64,000 nt of DNA, from the NCBI RefSeq assembly GCF_000151315.2, contig NW_011887295.1, forward strand, positions 1,130,544 to 1,194,543, in the 5' to 3' direction. The stretch's first letter is position 1; every line of letters begins with the position of its first letter. The notes under the pieces are model-generated. The model worked only from the letters and a program-made list of their open reading frames with translations, did not search any database and was not told the origin of the DNA. The position numbers and the translations under genes are program-made. This stretch comes from Capsaspora owczarzaki ATCC 30864. Taxonomy: Eukaryota > Opisthokonta > Filasterea. Below are positions 25,237 to 34,253 of this stretch, piece by piece.

Positions 25237-26460
25237 TTAGTTGCCTTGACTTGGTGGATACTGTTGCGACAAGCTCTGAATGAGAGATTTTGTTGAAAGG
25301 CGGGCAGCGCTCACTGCTTTGGGGCCGCACATCTCTGCGAGCGCAGTATTGAAAGTGGGACTGTCAAAAATGTCGCTCAGAGGTGTTCCTGCGTCGAGCA
25401 AACAGGCTTGTTGGCAGATACACTCGGCCGCACGTATTGTGTGCATGCCACAGTCGTAAGCTGAGTGTGCATAGCGGGAATCATCAGCAGAACGAGTCGG
25501 GTTAGCAAAACTTGGACGCAGCATTCAACAAGACAAAGACGCAGCGGTCGAAAGGCGTACAATTATGCTGCTGAGGACACGGCATTGCGCGAACAGGTAC
25601 TTTCGCAGCTTTACCAACGGGGCAGGATGGGCGAGACGGTCAGCATTGAAGAGCAAAAGCACATAGCCAATACATGCAACATCTTGAAGCCTCTCAAACG
25701 ACTTACAGATTCCAAGAACAGATCTCAGTATCCGCGCAAGTGATTTTGCCGATGACATGTTCGATCCTTCGGCAGAGTCGATGTGGAACAAGCGTTGGCT
25801 CGAGCAATCCACCACAAGCAAACTCCTGCAGTACAACAATTCATTGTGGTCAGCCGTTGGTTGGCAATCCAATTCAACAAGCACAAACGCATTCTCCTAG
25901 CGCTCCTTGGTGTTGTTGATCGTACCAATGTGATCCTCCGGCAGCTTCGACGTTGCGATTGTTATTCACTGGCAGCAGAACGAGCTCCCGCGATGGAGCG
26001 TCCAGCGACGCCAGTATTCCCGCCGCCTGGTCGGGATCCATGTTTGCCAACAAGAAGGCAACGTCTGGGCCAACAAGCAGAATTCTCGATGCGAGGTCCG
26101 GTGACGCTTGACCGCTGCAGGCTGAGCTTGCGCTTGGGAGGACTTGAAATTCGAGGTATCTGAGTTCCAGCCACACAAGAAACGCAAGGCCGGCAAGTCC
26201 AGCATGGATTGCATTAGAATATCATCCGCAACATACATGTATTTCGATGCTGATATGTTTTCGTTTGAGCATCGTATTCGCGTTGAAAAAAGCGAAACTA
26301 CCGGTGCTCGAATTTCCGCAACCCTTTTGGCTTACTCGAATGCAAAGCCAATGAGACGGTCGTTGAGCCACTCTCCAGCGCTCAGCAGATCCAGGTCGCT
26401 CCTCAGCAGCAGCGTGTTGTGATAGGACAGGATTGCCGGACTGTCTGAATCAGACATCAT
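25237..26460 (-). CDS. SENP8: SENP8/DEN1 (NEDD8-specific protease)
   Basis: Seen: exons (minus order) 26460-26336, 26159-25926, 25825-25707, 25608-25561 and 25460-25237, closing to 250 codons. Conserved blocks: GEWLNDRLIGFAFEYL at the N-terminus, VNNNRNVEAAGGSHW (catalytic His), LLVVDCSSQRLFHID (Asp region) and NSYDCGMHTI (catalytic Cys). It is a C48 cysteine protease of the Ulp family. SENP8 matures NEDD8 and removes it from non-cullin targets. The 48-base fourth exon (ending PQQHN) is needed to join the loop before the catalytic Cys. The start could be either of two adjacent ATGs (26460 or 26457). Convergent with DDRGK1 (98 bases) and divergent from PEP carboxylase. Confidence 0.9.
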
Positions 26461-26689
26461 GTTCACAAATAAAGAAAGAAAACAACAAAAAAAAAACAGA
26501 CTGGCTACCAAATACAGTAAAAAAGAGCTGTTTTTCTCTCCAATTTTCTCAGATTCATCCACTTTCAATCATTCCTGTCATTTATTGTTTTGCACCACTC
26601 GTCATTCTATTACTCTTCCATTTTCCTCCCCTTTCTTTTGCTATTGGATGCCTGTTCATTGATCCAAGCTCTCAAAACTGTTTCAACCA
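26461..26689. promoter_or_regulatory. bidirectional promoter, SENP8 / PEP carboxylase
   Basis: 229 bases between divergent ATGs, AT-rich, with TTTTCTCAGATTC around 26544-26556, the same TCTCAGA core as in the neighbouring divergent promoters. Confidence 0.45.
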
Positions 26690-29191
26690 ATGTTTCGCCT
26701 CGCTGGACTCGCAACAAGCGTCAGCTGCAAACGCGGCCTGACCTTCACCACGATTGCTGCTGCTGCTCGATCTGACAAGAGCTCAATGCGCCTGTTTGCG
26801 CACAGTAGTACTGCGACCCAGACCCAAGCCCAGACCCATCCCCAAGCCCATCATACCCAGAATGATGACAACTTCCAGGACAAGAGCGCTCCACTGCGCG
26901 CAGACATCAAGCTGCTTGGCCGGGCGCTGGGCGACACCATCCGTGCGCGCGACGGACAGGCAACCCTCGACCGTGTGGAAGAGCTCCGCGCGCTGTCCAA
27001 GGCCTGGCGCCGCAACGGGACGGGCGAGTCGTTTGACGCGCTGGTTGCCGCGGTGCACCGGTTGGACGCGACTCAGATGCACAGCGTCGCGCGCGCGTTC
27101 TCGCACTTCCTGGCGCTTGCAAACACTGCAGAGCAGCACCATCGAGAGCGCAGGCGGCGATCAGCGCGCATCCAAGAGGCCGCCGCTCATGCACCGCCCC
27201 CCAATCCGCTCAGCACTCCGACGGGTTTCGGCGCATCTGCTCCGGCGAAAGCACTCGAGGGCGCACAACCGGGAATGCTGAACAGCACTACTGCTGCAGG
27301 TGTGCTGCGTGAGCTCACACAGGGGAGCGCACCCGGATTCGACCAGCCAGCACCAGTCGTCGTCGACGCTAACGCAGTTTTTGAGACCCTGTGCGACTCG
27401 ACCGTGGAGCTCGTCTTCACTGCGCATCCAACGCAAGTCCATCGTCGAACAACGCAGCGCATTTTCGTGTCGGTTGCGGCGGCGTTGGCGCAGCGTGATC
27501 GCACAGAACTGCCCGAGGAAATCGCCGCTGCCGAGGACGATCTGCGCAGGCAAGTCGCACTCTTGTGGACGTCAGACGAAGTGCGACGCGAAAAGCCCAC
27601 TCCCGTCGATGAAGCCATTGCTGGATTGCATGTGGCCGAGCAGGTCTTGTGGGAGGCAGTGCCACGCTACTTGCGCTCGCTTTCGCTGCGCATGGAACAA
27701 CTCCTCGGGCGGCCGCTTCCTCATCACCTTTCGCTGTTCAAATTCGGCTCTTGGCTTGGCAGCGATCGCGATGGCAATGCGTTTGTCACGCCCGACGTGA
27801 CACGAGATGTCATTCTCCGCGGCCGATGGATGGCTGCAGAGCTCTTCTACCACGATGTGGATGCCCTCTACTATGAGCTTTCCGTCACCTCATGCAACGA
27901 GGCGCTGCAGCGGCATATCGGCAAGCAGACTGTCGCCGAGCCGTATCGCGAGGTTTTGCGCGTTCTGCGCGAAAAGCTGCGTTTGACGCGTGATCTTGCT
28001 CGACAACAGCTGCAGAGCCTTGGACAATCGTCCATCCTCACCCACGGAGGCGCTTACAGCCCACACCCCGCTGAGACGGCGACGCAAGCAGGCTCTTTGC
28101 CGGCATCCAGCAGCAGTCGTTCCGATGCATCACCATCGCTCGTTACATGCTCGAATGATATTCTGGAGCCATTGGAATTGTGCTACTCATCGCTAGTGGA
28201 CGTCGGACTGGCAAATGTAGCGCAGGGACGCCTGCTGGATACCCTGCGGCGTGTGCGAGTCTTTGGCTCGGCTTTGTTCCACTGGGACATTCGCCAAGAA
28301 TCGACCCAGCATGCCAAGGCTCTCGATGCCATCACCAGGTACTTGCGGCTGCCCGTCTCGTACGGCAAAATGACGGAGGCAGAGCGCGTTGCATTCCTGA
28401 CTGCTGAACTCGAGTCTTCCCGTCCCCTCATCCCGTTCGCCTTCACACGCGATCCAGCCATTCTTGCTTGGCTTCGTGAGCAGTTTCCGGAAGACGCCAA
28501 CATGATTGTGGATGTCATTGATACCTTCCAGATGATTTCCGAGCAGCATCCAGAGGTCCTGAACGCCTATGTCATCTCGATGACCCGCGATCCCTCCGAT
28601 GTGCTTGCCGTTTACCTGCTTCAAAAGGCCGCCAACGTTCGCGTGCCATGTCGCGTCGTTCCCTTGTTCGAAACCGTCAATGACCTTGACAACTGTGTCG
28701 GTGTCATGCGGCGTCTGTTGGACAATCGTGCGTATCGTCGCATTGTCAATGGGTTCCAGGAGATTATGATTGGCTACTCGGATTCTGCCAAGAGTGCAGG
28801 TCGTGTGGCTGCCAACTGGGCCATCTTCAAAGCCCAGCAAGGTTTGGTCACGCTGTTTGAAGATGCGAACGTCCGGCTCCGTCTCTTCCACGGCCGGTAT
28901 GTTTCGATGGGTCTTGTTTGAGTTTGTAGAGGCTGTGGGCGTTGTTTGCTGGTGTTGGGAAGGCGGGAGGGGACGGGGGAAAGGGCGGATGTGGCTTTGA
29001 ATCTTGTCGAGCTCACGTTGTTGTTTTTTGACTGTTTGGTTCTTTTTAGCGGTGGATCCGTCTCGCGCGGCGGGTCTGAGGGTCGCGCGGCATTTTATTC
29101 GATTTTGGCGCAACCTGCTGGTTCAGTCAACAAGTATATTCGTATTACTGAGCAAGGAGAGGTTGGTGCAACTTTTGGCCAAATGTTTGTT

Positions 29192-29234
<43 letters not shown>

Positions 29235-30118
29235 TTCGTGCTTGTTGAGCCCTACTCAAATTCTCGTCCCTTTTGTCTTTGTTGTACCCCGCTCGCTAGG
29301 TCATTCACAAGCGCTTTGCCGACCCTGCTGTCGCCAACACGACGTTCGACACTTATGCTGCTGCGGTTGTGGCTTCGGAATACCGCGCTGCTGCTCCGCC
29401 ATCGGCCGAGTTTACAAAATTGATGGACAAGCTTGGAGCGTGGTCGGCAGCCGCGTACTTGCAAGTTGTAAACAACCCAGACTTTGTGGCATACTTTCGC
29501 GCTGCCACGCCCGAGCCCGAAATTGGCAGTCTGCTCAAGATTGGCAGCCGCCCCTCACGTCGCAAGCAGACCATTTCGAGCATTGACTCGTTGCGCGCCA
29601 TTCCCTGGGTGTTTGCATGGACCCAGTCGCGCTTCCACTTGACTGTCTGGCTTGGCTTGCCCGAAGCGCTTGAACGAGCAATCAATGAGGGGCAGTTGCC
29701 CTTGCTGCAGCAAATGTATGCGCAGTGGCCGTTCTTCCAGAGCACCATGGATCTGATTGCGATGGTTTTGATCAAGACCGAGGTCCGCATTGCCTCCCGA
29801 TACGAAGAACTACTCGTCCATGACCCCAAACTTTGCGCACTGGGTGCCCACCTCCGCGAGCGGCTGCAGACCACGAAAGCACTACTTGCAAGGGTGACGG
29901 GAGAGGGCGCGTTGCAGGAAAAGAACATTGTCTTGCAGACGGCGTTGTCCGTCCGCAACCCCTACGTCGATCCGCTCAACTTGTTGCAGGCAGAGCTGCT
30001 TCACCGGCTTCGCTCGAACGACGAGCCAAGTGCAGGAAGCTCCTCTGCTGATCAGCTGCGTGACACTCTCTCCATTACCATTCATGGCATTGCTGCAGGC
30101 ATGCAAAACACTGGTTGA
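26690..30118 (+). CDS. PPC: phosphoenolpyruvate carboxylase
   Basis: Seen: exons 26690-28896, 29050-29161 and 29300-30118, summing to 1046 codons. Hallmarks: VFTAHPTQVHRRT (catalytic His region), FGSWLGSDRDGNAFVTPDV, RVFGSALFHWDIRQES, IGYSDSAKSAGR, FHGRGGSVSRGG assembled across the first intron, ITEQGE, and the invariant C-terminus AAGMQNTG. The reaction is PEP + bicarbonate to oxaloacetate + phosphate, anaplerotic. The core starts only after about 60 residues. The N-terminus (MFRLAGLATSVSCKRGLTF) is basic and Ser/Thr/Ala-rich like a mitochondrial presequence, unusual for an enzyme that is generally cytosolic. The second intron has a weak donor (gttggt) and a long GTT repeat at about 29190-29231. 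The enzyme is absent from animals. Confidence 0.95.
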
Positions 30119-30564
30119 TGGAAGCCAACAAATTGTGGCGCTGAGCTGTGTTTTTGTTTTGTTTTTTCAAACAATAGAATTTAAATCGCTTTTTGATGAA
30201 ATATCAGTGAGAAATCAGTGGAGAGTTGTTTGAATTTTGGTGATTTTCGCGAGCACAGAACCCCGAAGGGGTGTTGTGCTTTAACATCAGTCGAACAGTG
30301 CATTGAGGGGGTAGAGAGCGGCGTCACAGATGCGTTTTCGGCTTCAGATTTACATGTTGTCAAATGCGGATTTGCAGTCGATCTCACCGCCCCCTTTGAA
30401 CAAAGTCAAAACTCAGCACTGTCAGGAACTGGATCCGACTTGCTTTGCCTAAAAGGCCGGTAACGTCTTATAATAGACAGAATGAACACTGAGCATCAAA
30501 ACCAAAAGCGCAGGACCACCAGGACGACAAGAAGCGCGTTGTGTAGAACCACCAAGCTACTAGG
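30119..30564. other. convergent intergenic region with a 27-bp dispersed repeat copy
   Basis: Between the PEP carboxylase and importin stops. Positions 30289-30315 carry a sequence that recurs, with a single-base length difference in a G run, at 41245-41270. A small hairpin (ccccgaagggg) lies at 30261-30271. No coding feature seen. Confidence 0.6.
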
Positions 30565-32001
30565 CTATTGCGGTTGGGGCGGAGCAGGAGATTCGACCGG
30601 GTCGTTGTTCTTCAAATGAAGACGCGCCAGCTGAGTGGCCATCTCGGAGACACCGTCTGTGGAATGACGCGTCAATCCTGTGACGGCAATGTGGTAGTTG
30701 TTCGCCTTCAACTGAGTCAGCAAGTCACGGGAGACTGCGGCGGCGGGGACGGACAGCATCCTGTTGACGGCAATGAGAATCGTGCGAACCAGGTTGGCGC
30801 TCGTGCACGAGAGCATGTCGCACAACGGCAAAAACACACCAGCTTCAATGAGCTGGTCAAGTTGCGTGGCGGAGCCGCCAGCGCATGCATTGGCTAGCGC
30901 CCATGCGGCTTCCTTGCGCGTGTTGGGGGCGCCATTGCGTAGAAGGTTGAGGATGAGCGGAACAAGATTGGCAGCGAAAACAGCCTCAATTTGCTCGGTA
31001 GTGCCGGCAGTAATGTTGGAGATGGCCAAGCACGCGTACGCCTGAATGTCTTCGTGATTGCCCTGCAGGAGAGCAGGGAGATGTACGAGGACGTTGGTGT
31101 CAAGGACAAGCTGCGTGACCTGGTTGTCACCCGCCAAAATCTGGCCAATGAGGCGCAGGGCAGGCAGAACAACGGCAGAGTTTTGAAAGAGAAGCAGCTG
31201 CACGACGCGTTCGACGAAGCCAGTGCGCAGGAACTGGTTGACAGAGTCGGCCAGGAAGAACAACGTGTAGCACGTGTCGGACAGAGTCTGCTCGTCCCGA
31301 ACGTAGAGCAGGATCAGCAAGAGCTCGACTACGCCAGGAAGCAGCTCGAGGCGTGGCGGAGGCTTTTTGCGGCAGAGGTTGGACAGGGCCCAGACGGCGG
31401 TGCGCATCACCCCCATGTGGCAACTATGGCGAATGAGGGCGAAGAGGGGAGCCGCGACTCCGGCCTTGAGGACGAGGTCGCGCAGCTGTAGGGAAGCGGC
31501 AGCAATGTTGCCAAGCGCCCAGACAGCTTGCTCGGCGATATTCGCATCCCGGTTGCTGACCAGAGCCACGAGACGCGGAATGGCGCCATGCTGAACTATG
31601 CGGTCTACAAACTCGCTGGCACCAACTGCAATGTTAGTCAGAGCCCAGCAGGCCTCAAACTGCAAGATGGGGTTCTCGGCGCGGTCGAGGAACGCGACCA
31701 AAGTGGGAATCACGGCACCGTTTTCGATGGCGACGACCGCCTCGAGCGGTGGCTTCTTCTCCTTGGAAAGAATCTCGCGCACTTTGATCGTGCAGTCGAA
31801 CTGCACGCTTGGATCGTCACTCAGCATGCCGCTCACAAGCTGAGGAAGCTGGTTCATATTCTCTGAGATCTCCTCCAAAGAATTCACGTCGGTCACCTTC
31901 TTGGCGTAGTAGGCCACTATGACGTTGTCAGATTGCTGGCGGTTTTCCGTCGGGTGAGAAGAGTTGGCCTGGCCCTGCGCCGGTGGTGAAGAAGCAGACA
32001 T
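30565..32001 (-). CDS. importin-alpha-like armadillo-repeat protein lacking an obvious IBB
   Basis: Seen: a single exon of 478 residues starting MSASSPPAQG (ATG at 32001). Armadillo repeats carry the importin-alpha signatures ACWALTNIAVG, AVWALGNIAA, AVWALSNLC, LAISNITAG and AAWALANACAGG. These Trp/Asn ladders form the groove that binds nuclear localisation signals. Family members are usually 500-540 residues with an Arg/Lys-rich importin-beta-binding N-terminus. Here the first 50 residues are polar without a basic cluster, so binding of importin beta is doubtful. It could be a divergent adaptor or have a separate role. An upstream in-frame extension exists but starts from a non-ATG codon. 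Confidence 0.85.
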   Translation of the reverse strand: MSASSPPAQGQANSSHPTENRQQSDNVIVAYYAKKVTDVNSLEEISENMNQLPQLVSGMLSDDPSVQFDCTIKVREILSKEKKPPLEAVVAIENGAVIPTLVAFLDRAENPILQFEACWALTNIAVGASEFVDRIVQHGAIPRLVALVSNRDANIAEQAVWALGNIAAASLQLRDLVLKAGVAAPLFALIRHSCHMGVMRTAVWALSNLCRKKPPPRLELLPGVVELLLILLYVRDEQTLSDTCYTLFFLADSVNQFLRTGFVERVVQLLLFQNSAVVLPALRLIGQILAGDNQVTQLVLDTNVLVHLPALLQGNHEDIQAYACLAISNITAGTTEQIEAVFAANLVPLILNLLRNGAPNTRKEAAWALANACAGGSATQLDQLIEAGVFLPLCDMLSCTSANLVRTILIAVNRMLSVPAAAVSRDLLTQLKANNYHIAVTGLTRHSTDGVSEMATQLARLHLKNNDPVESPAPPQPQ

Positions 32002-32079
32002 GATGAATTGTTTCCTGTTTGACGAGCAAATGTCCATACAACAAGACAAGCAGCAGATCGCAAGGCCAGACAAAGTCAA

Positions 32080-32412
32080 CAGTGAGACAGTAAGATAGTG
32101 ATATAGCAGGGCAAGGAGGAAGGGCTAGGGGATGAGGGAGATCACGGGGGAAGCGCGCTGCTCTCTCGCTCTCTGTCGCTCACTCGTGGTGTGTCGTTCA
32201 ACCCGCTTCACAACCCGACACTTGCAAGCGTCATGTGCAACATGGCTTCACTTGTGATGTGTGTATGTGGGCCCGGCGTCGAAGAACTCTGTGAGGCTCC
32301 GACTTTACATGACAAAAAAACCAAGAAACAAACCCACTCAGCTCACAACACAACAGCTCGAATGCACTGAGCGTGTGAGCGCGAGTTCACTGCAGCAAGT
32401 CAAGGAAGAGGC

Positions 32413-32488
<76 letters not shown>

Positions 32489-32668
32489 AAACACAGAGTG
32501 ACTGAGAATCAGAGAACGAGGTCGACGGACGTACAAGAAAAACAAAAACAACAAGACTGATCGAGATGAGCTGTTTATGTTACAAGAAGCGAGAGTGGTT
32601 TGTTGGAGCGATGGTTTCCCTCAACAACAATCAATCATGAAGAGAGCGCTGCAAATAAAAATAAATAA
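32080..32668. repeat. intergenic region with (GA)n microsatellite and MITE target copy
   Basis: The 5' flank of the importin-like gene. A GA-dinucleotide tract fills about 32411-32485. The last eight bases, ATAAATAA (32661-32668), are the left target-site copy of the neighbouring MITE. Confidence 0.85.
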
Positions 32669-33381
32669 GGGGCCGTTTTTTTAAAAAGGTAGAGTGAACC
32701 CCCCAAAATATGTCGTTCATATCCACCACCGTGTCCTACGTCGCTTTCCGCCGCTGGTGCTCTGATTGTGTGGTTTACACCATGCCATCAGTGTGCTCGA
32801 GGGTCGGGGGCGCAGCGGAAGTGCGTTGGGCGGCGGGGCGGAGCGAGAAAAGGAGCGGTTTGTGTCGCGGTGTGATTTCTCAGCCAAGCTTTTCCCAGCC
32901 CTCAATCTGTGCCACTGCTACATTCTGTTGCGGGTTCATCTTGTCAAACAATAATCGGGCCGCAGTAGAGGGCGATTAGCCCCAGCACACTTGGTTACAA
33001 AAAAAAAAAAAAAAAAAAAAAAAAACAACTCTTGCATGTCCAAACCGAGTGCTGAACTGTTTTATGCACTCTCTCAGCTTCCGGCTCCTCCTGCCCCTAC
33101 CAGCCATTGTCCCGATCTCCGATCTAAAGAATTATTTGATGTGGTGTGGCAGCCCGCTGACACTGATTTGCTGCGACGAGGTTGCGTTGACCGTCACACC
33201 TTCTCGCGGCCGTACAGTCGCCGGCGGGACAGCGGCGTGTGGTCTGATGCACCGAGTGGCATAGACACATGGTCTACTCTCTCGGGCGGGGGTTGCAGGG
33301 CAGGGGAAAACAATTGCAGAGCTCAGCGACGCGATGGGAGTGAAAGACATGGCGATTCTACCTTTTTAAAAAAACAGCCCC
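32669..33381. mobile_element. 713-bp MITE with 27-bp TIRs and perfect 8-bp TSD
   Basis: Seen: the left end GGGGCCGTTTTTTTAAAAAG and following bases (32669-32695) are inverted at 33355-33381 with about two mismatches. Weaker inverted similarity continues some 25 bases further in. Both ends abut the same octamer ATAAATAA (32661-32668 and 33382-33389), a target-site duplication. No transposase is encoded; a possible 89-codon frame inside looks non-protein-like. An 8-bp duplication fits hAT, Merlin or P-type transposases. The GGGG-start ends do not match the usual hAT CAGGG, so I leave the superfamily open. The perfect duplication suggests recent insertion. Confidence 0.88.
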
Positions 33382-33811
33382 ATAAATAAAAAAGTGGCTG
33401 AAAGAGCAAAATCGGTTCCTGCTTTCAGTCAGCAATTGTCAAGTCAAAGTACCAACTTTGCTCGCGCGCTCAAGAAAACAGGTGAACGCGCTGCCCACTC
33501 CTCCTGCTCAAAGTTGTGTAATAATTCGTATATTCCACGATTGCATTAGATCTGAGTGTTGCACTGCGATTGTCAAGCCAAAGATGCAGAGTGTTTGGCG
33601 AACACAAGTTTGGTCCGCTTGATTCCGAGCGTCGCGGCGCGCACAACTCCGGTTTTTGGTGTAGTGTGTTGTCTAATCATATGTTGTATTGGTTTGTTGT
33701 TGGATAGAGCGTTTGTGGTGTGTGTGTGTCGTATCACACGATGAAGAGCAGAAAATAGAAAACCAGCAACTAAAAAAACGCAGACAGAAAAAAAAAATCA
33801 AGACGAACATT
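33382..33811. other. short spacer between MITE and CACTA element
   Basis: 430 bases with the right MITE target copy at its start. A GT-rich stretch lies near 33715. No gene seen. Confidence 0.6.
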
Positions 33812-33867
33812 CACAGTGGAAAATTTTTTCCGAATTTCGGAACGACCGAATTTTTTCAAAAATTCGG
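33812..33867 (+). repeat. left TIR and subterminal CCGAATTT repeats
   Basis: CACAGTGG at the very end is followed by an A/T stretch, then CCGAATTTCGG, CCGAATTTTTT and an inverted AAATTCGG within 56 bases. The ordered copies mirror those at the opposite end. Confidence 0.85.
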
Positions 33868-34253
33868 TGTTTTTCAACTTGCGAATGCTTGGGTTTGGCT
33901 TGTTTCTTTCAATCGGAGTATGCAATATATGTTGTTTGCAGTGCATATTTGTGGAAAATGGACGGCGGGGACTGTCCTGGAACGCGAAACGATGAGGAGG
34001 GGAATTGGCTGGCGGTCCATTGCGATTGGCACTCCTCCTTGCTACTGCTCCCCAGGCCATGTCAACGCGCGCCTTTGCATGTCCAGTGACGTGATACAGT
34101 TGTCACGCGTTGTTTCTGATGCGGGGGCGGTCGGGGACGGTCGCACAGACGCAGGAAAGCGCTGTTGACACAACTTCGCAGCCACCACTCAATGACAGCA
34201 CCAGTGCACCAATTCTTCACTCAGGATATCTCTCATTCTAGCTACAAATACAA

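Noticed and set aside
32710-32979. Possible small gene inside the MITE
   Set aside because: 89 codons with no family resemblance; overlaps the inverted-repeat zone of a non-autonomous element.
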